NCBI RefSeq assembly: GCF_020439865.1
Contig: NZ_JAGRPF010000113.1
Location: 124,001-188,000, forward strand
Direction: 5' to 3'
DNA: 64,000 nucleotides
Source: Prosthecobacter sp.
GTDB lineage: Bacteria > Verrucomicrobiota > Verrucomicrobiia > Verrucomicrobiales > Verrucomicrobiaceae
Below the pieces are notes generated by a model. That model had not been told where the DNA came from. It was given only the letters and a program-made list of their open reading frames with translations, and did not search any database. Below, piece by piece: positions 8,722-16,403 of this stretch (positions within the stretch are counted from its first letter, which is position 1; each line of letters begins with the position of its first letter). The position numbers were made by a program, and so were the translations under genes.

Positions 8722-9126
8722 ATGAAGAACGCCACTCTCATCCTTGCCGCCGTCACCGCCCTCGTCCTGAGTTCCTGCACGACCTGTCCGTTCGGTTACA
8801 AGAACACGCCCAAAGGCAAGGTCGAGCACATTGTGCTCGTCTGGCTCAAGCGTCCTGGCAATGCCGCCGACCGCGCTGCGCTCGTCGCTGCCGCGAAGCG
8901 ATTCCAAGCTGAGATCAAACTGATCCAGCACCTCAGCGTGGGCGCAGCCTTGCCCAGCGACCGCGACATCGTCGATGACAGCTTCGACGTCGGTTTCATC
9001 ATGCGTTTTGCCAACAAGGCCGACATGACCGCCTACGAAAAGCATCCGGTGCATGTGAGTACCGTGAAGCAGACCCTGATGCCCATCGCCAAAAAGGTGC
9101 TGGTGTATGACATCGGGTGCGAGTGA
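8722..9126 (+). CDS. Lipoprotein with stress-responsive alpha/beta-barrel (Dabb) domain
   Basis: 134 residues from the ATG at 8722. The N-terminus (MKNATLILAAVTALVLSSC) is a lipoprotein signal with lipobox LSSC and lipidated C19. The rest is one Dabb domain: VEHIVLVWLKRPGNAADRAA (the H-x-V-x-x-x-x-K pattern), a helix, then DVGFIMRFANKADMTAYEKH and a terminal VLVYDI strand. Dabb proteins are small ferredoxin-like dimers, mostly cytoplasmic and of unclear function. A lipid-anchored version is less usual, though I believe not unique to this organism. The start is within 25 bases of the divergent PQQ gene, so they share a promoter region. Export is inferred from the lipobox. Confidence 0.82.
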   Translation: MKNATLILAAVTALVLSSCTTCPFGYKNTPKGKVEHIVLVWLKRPGNAADRAALVAAAKRFQAEIKLIQHLSVGAALPSDRDIVDDSFDVGFIMRFANKADMTAYEKHPVHVSTVKQTLMPIAKKVLVYDIGCE

Positions 9127-9210
9127 CCTCCTGCGCAGCAAATGCCAACGATCGTTCATTGAGCCGCTGGAATTCCGGCGTATGTGACAGGCATCCCCAT
9201 CTCAACCACC

Positions 9211-10068
9211 ATGCTCATTCCGACATCGTTCCCCACGTCCAACGGCCCTGCTGAATCGAAACCGCTGATTTCCGAAGAAGGCTGGGTCGTGCAGCACCTG
9301 TTTTTCAATATCGACCACGGCTACTGGGCGGCGTTGACACCGGAGGAGCGCCAGGAGCGGCGCGAGAATTTCTCCCGCACGATCGAGGCGATTCGCAAGC
9401 ATCCCGGCACACAGCTCCTCGCTTTCGCGATGGTGTCGCCGAAGTCGGAACTCGGCTTCATGCTCATCACTCCCGATTTGCACGAATCCCAGCGCTTTGA
9501 GAAGCAGATCAGCCTCGCTCTCGGGCCGGACGCTCTCACGCCTGCTTACAGCTATCTCTCAATGACGGAGTGGACGGAGTACTCTCAGTCTGAAGAGGAG
9601 TTCAAGGCGCAGATCGAAAAGGCGGAGAACCTCACGCCCGGCACGGAGGCCTTCGACAAGCGCGTGGCGGAGTGGAAGGGCCACATGACGAAGTATTTCA
9701 ACGACCGTCTCTACCCGAACATGCCGGACTGGCAGGTCTTCTGCTTTTACCCGATGAGCAAGCGCCGCAATGTGGGCGCGAACTGGTATGCGAATGAATT
9801 TGCCAAACGCCGGGAGCTGATGGGTGGTCATGCGAAGACCGGCCGCAAATACGCCGGCAAGGTGCGCCAGCTTATCTCCGGCTCCACGGGGCTCGACAGC
9901 TACGAGTGGGGCGTCACGCTCTTCGCCCACGACATGTTCCAGATCAAAAGCATCGTCTATGAGATGCGCTTTGACGAAGTCACCGCCCAGTATGGTGAAT
10001 TCGGAGACTTTTACATCGGCATCCAGACACCGACTGGCGAACTGCTGCAGCGGGTGATGCTTGCGTGA
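9211..10068 (+). CDS. hemQ: Chlorite dismutase-family coproheme decarboxylase (HemQ-like)
   Basis: 285 residues from the ATG at 9211; an in-frame GTG at 9184 would add nine residues with no family match. HemQ oxidatively decarboxylates iron-coproporphyrin III to heme b with hydrogen peroxide, the last step of the coproporphyrin-dependent heme pathway. Family marks are an N-terminal half-barrel ([10 protein letters not shown]), the C-terminal barrel segment [10 protein letters not shown] at about 177-186, and the proximal heme ligand region [10 protein letters not shown] with H207. WGVTLFAHD follows. Length and the PMSKRR motif favour HemQ over true chlorite dismutase. Its stop codon overlaps the start of thiG (GTGA), so the two are probably translationally coupled. 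Confidence 0.9.
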   Translation: MLIPTSFPTSNGPAESKPLISEEGWVVQHLFFNIDHGYWAALTPEERQERRENFSRTIEAIRKHPGTQLLAFAMVSPKSELGFMLITPDLHESQRFEKQISLALGPDALTPAYSYLSMTEWTEYSQSEEEFKAQIEKAENLTPGTEAFDKRVAEWKGHMTKYFNDRLYPNMPDWQVFCFYPMSKRRNVGANWYANEFAKRRELMGGHAKTGRKYAGKVRQLISGSTGLDSYEWGVTLFAHDMFQIKSIVYEMRFDEVTAQYGEFGDFYIGIQTPTGELLQRVMLA

Positions 10069-10880
10069 CGCGGGATTTGGTTCATTGCTCCCCGCCCGTG
10101 CCAAACCAGACCCTCACCATCGCCGATCGTCAGTTTCATTCCCGCCTCATGCTGGGGACCGGGAAGTTTGCGAGCGGTGAGCTGATGCGTGGCGCCATCG
10201 TCGCCTCGGAGACGGAAATCGTGACCGTCGCGCTTCGGCGGGCTGATTTGACGGGGAAGGGCGATCCGTTTGCCAACATCCTCGATTTCATCCCGAAAAA
10301 CGTCCTGCTGCTGCCGAATACCAGCGGTGCCATGAATGCCGAGGAGGCGGTTCGTCTTGCCAGGCTTGCGGTCGCGGCCGGTCTCCCCAACTGGGTGAAG
10401 CTCGAAATTCATCCCGACCCTCGCTACCTGCTGCCAGACCCGATCGAGACGCTCAAAGCGGCCGAAATCCTCGTGAAGGAGGGTTTTACCGTGCTGCCCT
10501 ACATCAATGCGGACCCCGTTCTGGCCCGTCGCTTGCAGGATGTCGGCACGGCCACCGTCATGCCGCTTGGATCGCCGATTGGGTCCCATCAGGGGATCAC
10601 GACGCGTCGGCAGATCGAAATCATCATCACCCAGGCCACTGTTCCGGTCGTGGTGGATGCCGGCATCGGGGCCCCCAGCCACGCCGCCGAGGCTTTCGAA
10701 ATGGGGGCGGATGCCGTTCTGGTGAACACCGCCATTGCCGTCGCTTCCGATCCCGTTCGCATGGCCCAGGCCTTCAAAATGGCTGTCGAGGCCGGACGCA
10801 GCGCCTATGAGATCGGCCTGAGCGAGGGTGCAGCCGAGGCTTCAGCCACCAGTCCGCTGACGACTTTCCTATATCAATAG
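10065..10880 (+). CDS. thiG: Thiazole synthase
   Basis: ThiG condenses deoxyxylulose-5-phosphate, dehydroglycine and ThiS thiocarboxylate to the thiazole phosphate of thiamine. It is 271 residues from a GTG at 10065 that overlaps the hemQ stop. A second in-frame GTG at 10098 ([13 protein letters not shown]) fits the usual family N-terminus better, so the true protein may be 260 residues. Recognisable parts are the opening [19 protein letters not shown], the Schiff-base lysine K112 in [10 protein letters not shown], and the phosphate-binding loops [10 protein letters not shown] and [20 protein letters not shown]. No thiS, thiF or thiO gene is adjacent, so the sulfur carrier must be encoded elsewhere. 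Confidence 0.93.
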   Translation: MTRDLVHCSPPVPNQTLTIADRQFHSRLMLGTGKFASGELMRGAIVASETEIVTVALRRADLTGKGDPFANILDFIPKNVLLLPNTSGAMNAEEAVRLARLAVAAGLPNWVKLEIHPDPRYLLPDPIETLKAAEILVKEGFTVLPYINADPVLARRLQDVGTATVMPLGSPIGSHQGITTRRQIEIIITQATVPVVVDAGIGAPSHAAEAFEMGADAVLVNTAIAVASDPVRMAQAFKMAVEAGRSAYEIGLSEGAAEASATSPLTTFLYQ

Positions 10881-10888
10881 TGCTGCCT

Positions 10889-10909
10889 AAAGGGGCTGTT
10901 TCAGCCCTT
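10889..10909 (+). terminator. Possible intrinsic terminator hairpin downstream of thiG
   Basis: Nine bases after the thiG stop, AAGGGGCTG is separated by TTT from CAGCCCTT. The stem is about eight pairs with one bulged G. No run of T follows on the forward strand, so it is a weak terminator candidate. It may instead be a transcript-end stabiliser. Confidence 0.4.
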
Positions 10910-10984
10910 CACCAAGTAGGTGAAAGCGAGGACGCCGCAAAAAAGAAGAGCGGCTGCGAGACACATTCCGTAAAAGATGACCAT
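10901..10984 (-). CDS. Possible 27-residue single-pass membrane peptide
   Basis: A reverse-strand frame from ATG at 10984 encodes MVIFYGMCLAAALLFCGVLA followed by FTYLVKG and a stop. It is a single uninterrupted hydrophobic helix with a short charged tail, a plausible small membrane protein. The frame is also open upstream of this ATG. Evidence is only the hydrophobic pattern. The stop codon falls inside the hairpin downstream of thiG. Chance is a real alternative. Confidence 0.3.
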   Translation of the reverse strand: MVIFYGMCLAAALLFCGVLAFTYLVKG

Positions 10985-11074
10985 AGTGACCGGGGATTTA
11001 GCGTGAATCACAGTGTCCGCCAGCAGAAATTTCTCCTTGCGAAAAGAGGGCTTTGAGGCAGACTCCGCGCCCCT

Positions 11075-11344
11075 ATGGCAAAAACATGCTGGCTCGAGCG
11101 CGACAAGCGCAAACGTAAAACCGTCGAAAAGTACGCTGCGCTGCGTGCTGAACTCAAGGCGAAAGGCGACTACGTCGGCCTCTCCATGCTTCCTCGTGAT
11201 GCAAGCCCGACGCGTCTCATCAACCGCTGCCGCGTCTCCGGCCGTCGTCGCGCGTTCATTCGCCGCTTCCAGATGTCCCGTATGACCTTCCGTGAACTCG
11301 CCTCCCAAGGGATGATTCCCGGGGTGACGAAGTCCAGCTGGTAG
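11075..11344 (+). CDS. rpsN: 30S ribosomal protein S14
   Basis: 89 residues ([20 protein letters not shown]), with the S14 core [20 protein letters not shown] and the C-terminal [21 protein letters not shown]14 helps assemble the 3' (head) domain of the small subunit. This copy has no CxxC pairs, so it is the zinc-independent type. It is not in the usual spc ribosomal operon: neighbours are thiG upstream and an FmdB-type zinc ribbon gene downstream. It has its own strong hairpin after the stop, so it is probably a single-gene unit. Confidence 0.96.
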   Translation: MAKTCWLERDKRKRKTVEKYAALRAELKAKGDYVGLSMLPRDASPTRLINRCRVSGRRRAFIRRFQMSRMTFRELASQGMIPGVTKSSW

Positions 11345-11361
11345 TATCACCGTCCGAACCT

Positions 11362-11386
11362 GCAGCCAGAGGTTTTCTCTGGCTGC
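11362..11386 (+). terminator. Strong hairpin downstream of rpsN
   Basis: A perfect ten-pair stem, GCAGCCAGAG / CTCTGGCTGC, with loop GTTTT begins 17 bases after the rpsN stop. Only two T residues follow, so it is a terminator or RNA-end hairpin without a long U tract. The name of the stem is supported directly by the sequence; its function is inferred. Confidence 0.6.
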
Positions 11387-11413
11387 TTGGAGAGGGGAAG
11401 CGTTCTTATATTG

Positions 11414-11665
11414 ATGCCCACCTACTCCTACATCGCTGAAGACCCTGAAAAGGGGTGCCCAGCCTGTCGCAGAGGCTTTGATCTGCGGCGCCCGATCAGC
11501 AGGCCCGCGCTTGAGGTCTGCCCGTTGTGCAAACAGCCGGTCAAAAAGCTCATTTCCGGCTTCAACACGCCCAGGCTGACCAAGCCGCTTTCTGTCTCTG
11601 ATGCGAAGGCCGCCGGGTTCACCATTTTGGAAAAGCGCTGCGACGGAAACTACGAGAAGCTGTGA
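11414..11665 (+). CDS. FmdB-type zinc ribbon protein
   Basis: 83 residues from ATG 11414 (MPTYSYIAEDPEKGCPACRR), which gives the standard MPxYxY start of the family; a TTG 27 bases upstream is in frame. Two cysteine pairs, C15-C18 (CPAC) and C36-C39 (CPLC), form a predicted zinc ribbon. The rest is short and basic, with VKKLISGF typical of the family. FmdB-like proteins are proposed regulators, but their biochemical role is not established. The CNNM/CorC-type gene begins 37 bases downstream on the same strand. Confidence 0.85.
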   Translation: MPTYSYIAEDPEKGCPACRRGFDLRRPISRPALEVCPLCKQPVKKLISGFNTPRLTKPLSVSDAKAAGFTILEKRCDGNYEKL

Positions 11666-11701
11666 GCCAAGCGCTGCGACGCGGCTCTTCCATTGATCTT
11701 G

Positions 11702-13102
11702 ATGACCTTATTCCTTGCCAATGCCTCCGCCGAACTCGTGCATGAGTGGAGCTTTACTGCGGGGGAGCTGTTCTGGCAGGCGGTGATCGTGCTGGCCATC
11801 GTGCTGCTCAATGCCTTCTTCGTTGCCGCCGAGTTCGCCATCGTCAAGGTTCGCGACAGTCAGCTGCAGCAGGCCATCGATGAAGGCACCCGGGGGGCGA
11901 AGTTCGCTCAGCATGTCACGCGAAACCTCGATGCCTATCTTTCCGCCGGGCAGCTGGGCATCACACTCACCAGCATCGCGCTTGGTATCTTCGGGGAGCC
12001 TTACGTCGCCGTCGTGGTTCAGCCGTTGCTCTTCAAGTTGGGCGTTGTCAGCGAGACCGTCATTCGCTGGACTTCCATCGGTGTGGCCTATGCCATTGTC
12101 ACCTACCTGCACGTCGTTCTCGGCGAGCAGACGCCCAAGGTTCTCGCGATTCGCAAATCGCTCACCACAGCGCTGATCATTGCCCGCCCGCTTCATCTTT
12201 TCTACATGGTGCTGAAGCCCGCCATCTGGATTCTCAGCGCCAGCACAAACATGGTGCTGCGTTTGTTCGGCATCACAGCCGTTTCCGAGCACGAGCTGGC
12301 TCATTCGGAAGAGGAACTGCGGCACATCGTCGCTGAAAGCCAGAAGTCCAAGGAGGTGACGGAAACCGAGAAGGACATCCTGCTCAATGCCCTCGCCCTC
12401 AACGACCGCTGCGTGCGTGATGTGATGACGCCGCGCAACCAGGTGATGTCACTGGATGCTGACGAGGCCTTTGAGGCCAGCCTCAAGATCGCCATCGATT
12501 CGAAGCATACGCGCTACCCGCTCGTCGAAGGTCATCTGGACCACGCCATCGGCATCATCCACATCAAGGACCTGCTCGGACTTGTCGGCAAGCCGCAGCC
12601 CGACCTGCGCCAGATCAAGCGCGAGCTGCACATGGTGCCGGAGATGATGCCCATCGACAAGCTCCTGCGCTTCTTCCTCGACAAGCACGTTCACGTCGCC
12701 CTGGCGGTCGATGAATTCGGCGGCGCCGTCGGCATCGTCACGCTCGACAACGTGCTGGAAGAGATTGTGGGAGACATTCAGGACGAGTTTGACCATGAGG
12801 TCAGTGAGTTCCGCCGGATCAACGAGAACGAGTTTACCGTCGAAGGCACCTACAACCTTTACGAACTCGCCGATCAAACCGGGATTGAGCTCGAAAGCGA
12901 CGAAGTTACCACCATCGGTGGCTACGTGACACATCTACTCGGCCACCTGCCCAAGGTGGGTGAAAAGGTCACGATCGAGGAATACGAAGTCACCACGACC
13001 AAGGCCGACCTTCGCCGGGTGCTGCAGCTTCACTTCCAGCGCCTTTCCAGCGTGGTGGAAGAAGACGCGGTGACGTCCGATGAGACGCCGGAAGGCGTGT
13101 AA
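11702..13102 (+). CDS. CNNM/CBS/CorC_HlyC-domain membrane protein (hemolysin family)
   Basis: 466 residues from the ATG at 11702; a TTG nine bases earlier is possible. The N-terminal CNNM (DUF21) domain has about four membrane segments (about 22-45, 80-100, 110-130, 150-170), with AEFAIVKVRDSQLQQ and SIALGIFGEP typical. It is followed by a CBS pair (about 205-330, including RDVMTPRNQVMSLDADE and VALAVDEFGGAVGIVTLDN) and a C-terminal CorC_HlyC domain (about 345-430, EFTVEGTYNL). Members are linked to magnesium and cobalt efflux or resistance; the hemolysin name is historical. The stop is six bases from the stop of the convergent threonine aldolase gene. Confidence 0.9.
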   Translation: MTLFLANASAELVHEWSFTAGELFWQAVIVLAIVLLNAFFVAAEFAIVKVRDSQLQQAIDEGTRGAKFAQHVTRNLDAYLSAGQLGITLTSIALGIFGEPYVAVVVQPLLFKLGVVSETVIRWTSIGVAYAIVTYLHVVLGEQTPKVLAIRKSLTTALIIARPLHLFYMVLKPAIWILSASTNMVLRLFGITAVSEHELAHSEEELRHIVAESQKSKEVTETEKDILLNALALNDRCVRDVMTPRNQVMSLDADEAFEASLKIAIDSKHTRYPLVEGHLDHAIGIIHIKDLLGLVGKPQPDLRQIKRELHMVPEMMPIDKLLRFFLDKHVHVALAVDEFGGAVGIVTLDNVLEEIVGDIQDEFDHEVSEFRRINENEFTVEGTYNLYELADQTGIELESDEVTTIGGYVTHLLGHLPKVGEKVTIEEYEVTTTKADLRRVLQLHFQRLSSVVEEDAVTSDETPEGV

Positions 13103-13108
13103 GCCGGG

Positions 13109-14143
13109 TCATGCGAAGTCGGTCGCATCCGCGACAAACGCATCCACGTCCGCCGCCGTCGTGCGCCACGAGCACATCAGGCGTGATCCTCCGCCAATGA
13201 AGCTGTAAAAGATCCAGCCACGTTCTTTGAGACCGTCCTTCATCTTGTCGGGCAGCTTGGCGAAAACCGCGTTGGCATCCACCGGGTAGAGAATCTGCAC
13301 GCCGGGCAGGTGGCCGAGCGCATCCGCGAGGCGCTTCGCCAGCGTGTTGCCGTTCTGCGCGTGTCTGCGCCAGGTGTCGTCGGTCAGGATGCGCAGCCAT
13401 TGCGCGGAAATGAACCGCATCTTCGAGCAGAGCTGCCCTGCCTGCTTACAGCGGTAGGCAAACTCCTGTGACAGCTCCTTGTTGAAAAACACCACGGCTT
13501 CCGTCACCGCCATGCCGAGCTTCGTGCCGCCGCAGCACAGCACATCCACTCCGGCGCGCCAGGTGATGTCGGCGGGCGCGCAGTTCAAACCGGTCAGCGC
13601 GTTGAAGAACCGCGCTCCGTCCATGTGGATCGCCAGCCCGTGCTGTTTCGCGAGAGTGCCGAGGCCCTTGATTTCGCCGGGGCGGTATACCGTGCCGAGT
13701 TCCGTGCTCTGGCTGATGCTCAGCGCGCGCGGTTTGGGAAAATGGACATCGCTGCGGCTGGTTGCCAGTCGTTCGACATCCGCGGGATCGAGTTTGCCCA
13801 ATGGACTGCGTGCCAGGAGGATCTTCGAGCCATGGCTGAAAAACTCCGGCGCACCGCACTCGTCCGTCTCCACATGCGCCTCCTGTGCCGTGATGATGCT
13901 GTGATAGCTCTGGCAGAGGGTGGCCAGCGAGAGCGAGTTCGCTGCCGTGCCGTTGAAGACGAAGTAGACGTCACAATCGGTTTCAAAAAACCGCCGGAAC
14001 GTTTCGCAGGCCTCTCCGGTCGTCGAATCAGCGCCGTAGCTCGGCTGATAACCCTCGTTGGCTTCTCCCAACGCCTGCCAGGCTTCGGGGCAAATGCCGG
14101 ACGTGTTGTCGGAGGCGAAGTGGTACTTGGATTCGATGCTCAT
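13109..14143 (-). CDS. Low-specificity L-threonine aldolase
   Basis: 344 residues from ATG 14143. It is a PLP fold-type I beta-eliminating lyase that splits threonine or allo-threonine to glycine and acetaldehyde. Visible marks are FASDNTSGICPEAW near the N-terminus, YGADSTTGEACETF, the cofactor-binding FNGTAANSLSL, HMDGARFFNAL (Asp for the pyridine N, Arg), and the Schiff-base lysine K208 in CCGGTKLGM. The start overlaps the stop of the upstream MauE/DoxX gene as ATGA, which implies coupling within a four-gene reverse operon. An annotation as a related amino-acid lyase cannot be excluded. Confidence 0.9.
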   Translation of the reverse strand: MSIESKYHFASDNTSGICPEAWQALGEANEGYQPSYGADSTTGEACETFRRFFETDCDVYFVFNGTAANSLSLATLCQSYHSIITAQEAHVETDECGAPEFFSHGSKILLARSPLGKLDPADVERLATSRSDVHFPKPRALSISQSTELGTVYRPGEIKGLGTLAKQHGLAIHMDGARFFNALTGLNCAPADITWRAGVDVLCCGGTKLGMAVTEAVVFFNKELSQEFAYRCKQAGQLCSKMRFISAQWLRILTDDTWRRHAQNGNTLAKRLADALGHLPGVQILYPVDANAVFAKLPDKMKDGLKERGWIFYSFIGGGSRLMCSWRTTAADVDAFVADATDFA

Positions 14144-14550
14144 GTTTTTGCCCGGGGTTTGCCATGCCACACCAGCACGATCCCCGCTGCCAGCAGCAGC
14201 AGATCGCGCAGAATAAGATCACGGTAGTTCGAGGTGGCGTCCGCATGGCCAAAGCAGCCGCAGCGTATGTCGATGCCGCGCCACCACGCGATGCTGATCG
14301 CGCCGAGGAAGACGAGCAGCGAGGCGTTCAAAACCAGCAGACCGCCAGACCGCAAAAATCCGCTCATCACCGAGAGTCCAGCGAGAATTTCCAGCCACGG
14401 CAGTCCCATGGCCAACCACGCGGCCCAAGGATCAGTTATCAGGTCAAAACTACGGATGTCGTCGAGGAACGACATCGGATCGGCCACCTTCAGGATGCCT
14501 GCATAAACAAACACGCCGCCAAAGAAGAAGTGAAGGAGAAGTCGAAGCAT
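14140..14550 (-). CDS. MauE/DoxX-family membrane protein
   Basis: 136 residues from ATG 14550, four predicted membrane helices (about 5-22, 43-63, 70-90, 112-130). The segment GGVFVYAGILKVADP near the N-terminus and RCGCFGHADA at 96-105, with C97 and C99, are typical of the MauE/DoxX group. That group includes proteins needed for disulfide formation in methylamine dehydrogenase, and others of unknown role. The gene starts 13 bases after the AlgJ/AlgX-like gene and ends overlapping the threonine aldolase start, so it is inside an operon. Substrate or partner is unknown. Confidence 0.82.
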   Translation of the reverse strand: MLRLLLHFFFGGVFVYAGILKVADPMSFLDDIRSFDLITDPWAAWLAMGLPWLEILAGLSVMSGFLRSGGLLVLNASLLVFLGAISIAWWRGIDIRCGCFGHADATSNYRDLILRDLLLLAAGIVLVWHGKPRAKT

Positions 14551-14563
14551 GAGGAGGCGAAAG

Positions 14564-15592
14564 TTACGGCACCAGTTCCGCCATCGGCAACAGAACGATG
14601 ACGAGCTTTTTGTCCTCGTGCTTCTCGTCCGGGCCCGGAAGGCCGCGAACATCGACCGGACGTCCCAGCAGCGTGGCCAGTTGTGTGGCAAAGCCGGCGC
14701 TCGGCGGCTTGCCGCCACCTCCGAAGCTGAGCGTCGCATCGTCATACACGCGCATCAGTTCGCCGCCGTGCAGCACGATGGGAGACTTTCCACTCGGCTC
14801 GATTCCTTCGATCGAAATCAGGTCGGCGCCCTCCTCGCCCAGCAGGTTGGCGGCATGAAGCGGATCGAGCCGGCGTGCGAGGTCCCCTGCATCCGTGTGT
14901 TCCAGAATTGTGGCGTTGATGATCGGCGTCTCCGTGCTGCCAAGGCGCGGGAACTTTTCCCGCACGTGCTTGTTCACCGTCAGCGCGACCATCTTCATCG
15001 CCTCGGGCGTCCAGTGGCTGTCCTGTGAGAAGAAAGCCAGCTCCCGGTCACGGAATTCCCAGAGCGCATCCGTCATGTCCAGCACATCGGCGCCCGCTGC
15101 TTTCAGTTCACCCAGTTTGACGGATTCGTCGTCCAATCGCACCACGTTGGCATAACGGCCGGGGCGGATCTGCTCGGGATAGAGAGCAGCGCGTTCTGGG
15201 ATCGCGATGACGAGCAACTGCGTGTCCTGCTCCTTCAACCTGGCTGCCAGCTTGATCAGATCTGACCGCACTTCGTTGCCATCACGGCGGGCATGCACCA
15301 GACGATCGAGCTCATGCTGGTCAAACAGCCAGCCGTCCCGGCCGAGAAATACTTCGCGATTTCCCTCCGTCAGCGCATGCGTCAGAACCCACTGCATGCC
15401 ACTGCGAACCGTGGCGGCTGCGAGGTTGGTTTTGGAGACGGTGAACCACGACGCGATCTCAAATGCCAGCGGGATGGCCAGCAGAAGTGCGAACACACGA
15501 ACGATGTTCTTCGCCGCACGTGGGCTCAGCTCTGGCTCGGGTGGCACGAGCGAGCGCTTGGTGGGATCGATCGGTGGCGGCGTCGGTTTCAT
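14564..15592 (-). CDS. AlgJ/AlgX-like SGNH-hydrolase-fold protein, nucleophile motif apparently lost
   Basis: 342 residues from ATG 15592. One membrane anchor lies at about 33-50, and the rest is predicted periplasmic. It matches the AlgJ/AlgX O-acetyltransferase group: REVFLGRDGWLFDQHEL at about 79-95, FSQDSHWTPEAM with D191 and H193, and a C-terminal AGFATQLATLLGRPVD. In active members the nucleophile is the Ser of a GDS motif about 20-25 residues before this C-terminal block. Here the aligned stretch reads LHGGELMRVYDD (275-286), so G-G-E replaces G-D-S. The start overlaps the stop of the upstream membrane-protein gene (ATGA). It may be a binding protein or pseudoenzyme. Confidence 0.75.
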   Translation of the reverse strand: MKPTPPPIDPTKRSLVPPEPELSPRAAKNIVRVFALLLAIPLAFEIASWFTVSKTNLAAATVRSGMQWVLTHALTEGNREVFLGRDGWLFDQHELDRLVHARRDGNEVRSDLIKLAARLKEQDTQLLVIAIPERAALYPEQIRPGRYANVVRLDDESVKLGELKAAGADVLDMTDALWEFRDRELAFFSQDSHWTPEAMKMVALTVNKHVREKFPRLGSTETPIINATILEHTDAGDLARRLDPLHAANLLGEEGADLISIEGIEPSGKSPIVLHGGELMRVYDDATLSFGGGGKPPSAGFATQLATLLGRPVDVRGLPGPDEKHEDKKLVIVLLPMAELVP

Positions 15593-16278
15593 GACATGGG
15601 AGACGCGTGGGCCCACAGCATCGCCATGGCCAGCAGGAAGATGCTCAAACAGACGGTTCCTTTCCAGGCTGCACGTTCACGCAGGAAATCACCCGAGTTC
15701 GGCAGGCCGATCAGGCAGGCGAGCGCGGCAAACATCGTGATCACATGGAAGTCCGTCCACACCCGTGCCTGCTGGAAAGCGGTGGCGATCGTTTTGGCAG
15801 GAGGGACGAACAGGGCCTTCAAATGCAGCCAGGTATCAGTCAATGAAAGCGTCTGCAGCAGCATGCCGAGTACGGTGATCGCGATCAACAAGGCGATCAG
15901 CCGTACCACTTTTCCTCCGGTTACGGGCCTCATTGTCAGCGTTTCCAAAAACTTGTCACTCACCTTGAATCCCAGCATGCCGCCAAGTCCGGCCATCAAA
16001 TCTCCCACGGCGGTGAAAATGAAATGCAGGCTGAGCAGCAGCGCGAGAAATCCCATCCACGTCACGCTGACACTCAGGCTCTCCGGTCCGCCCCGAAGGA
16101 CGATCGCCGAAAGATGCCACAGCGGATCGATCAACAGCACCCATTTGCCGATTCCGAGGCAAAAGCGCATCACGCCCTGCGCCACATCGGCCGTGGCAGG
16201 ACATGGCCTGACGGCCATGCGGGCCGCCAAGGCGACGGGCAGCAGCACAAACAGAGCATGGTGGAGGCTGATGAGCAC
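15589..16278 (-). CDS. Multi-pass membrane protein, possibly a reduced MBOAT-like protein
   Basis: 229 residues, about six predicted membrane helices (roughly 3-22, 37-62, 70-98, 125-147, 178-195, 207-225). The segment HFIFTAVGDLMAGLGGMLGF at about 85-104 is loosely like the region before the active-site helix of membrane-bound O-acyltransferases. However, the FWGRRWN-type motif and the second conserved His are not visible, and the protein is half the usual MBOAT length. Its stop overlaps the start of the AlgJ/AlgX-like gene, and AlgJ/AlgX proteins normally partner with an MBOAT. That neighbourhood is the main reason for the suggestion. It could simply be an unrelated membrane protein. Confidence 0.6.
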   Translation of the reverse strand: MLISLHHALFVLLPVALAARMAVRPCPATADVAQGVMRFCLGIGKWVLLIDPLWHLSAIVLRGGPESLSVSVTWMGFLALLLSLHFIFTAVGDLMAGLGGMLGFKVSDKFLETLTMRPVTGGKVVRLIALLIAITVLGMLLQTLSLTDTWLHLKALFVPPAKTIATAFQQARVWTDFHVITMFAALACLIGLPNSGDFLRERAAWKGTVCLSIFLLAMAMLWAHASPMS

Positions 16279-16403
16279 GATAATGGAAATGGCGATGGCT
16301 TGACGCCCGTCAATCGCGGAATCTTGGGCATATTGTTGAGGTTGATGCCGGACGACACAAATAGGCAGCTGTGTGCAACACCCCCCTCGGTCGAATTCGT
16401 TCT

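Noticed and set aside
14564..15592. Assignment as an active alginate O-acetyltransferase (AlgJ/AlgX)
   Set aside because: The aligned GDS position reads G-G-E and no alginate genes are in the window, so activity is not supported.
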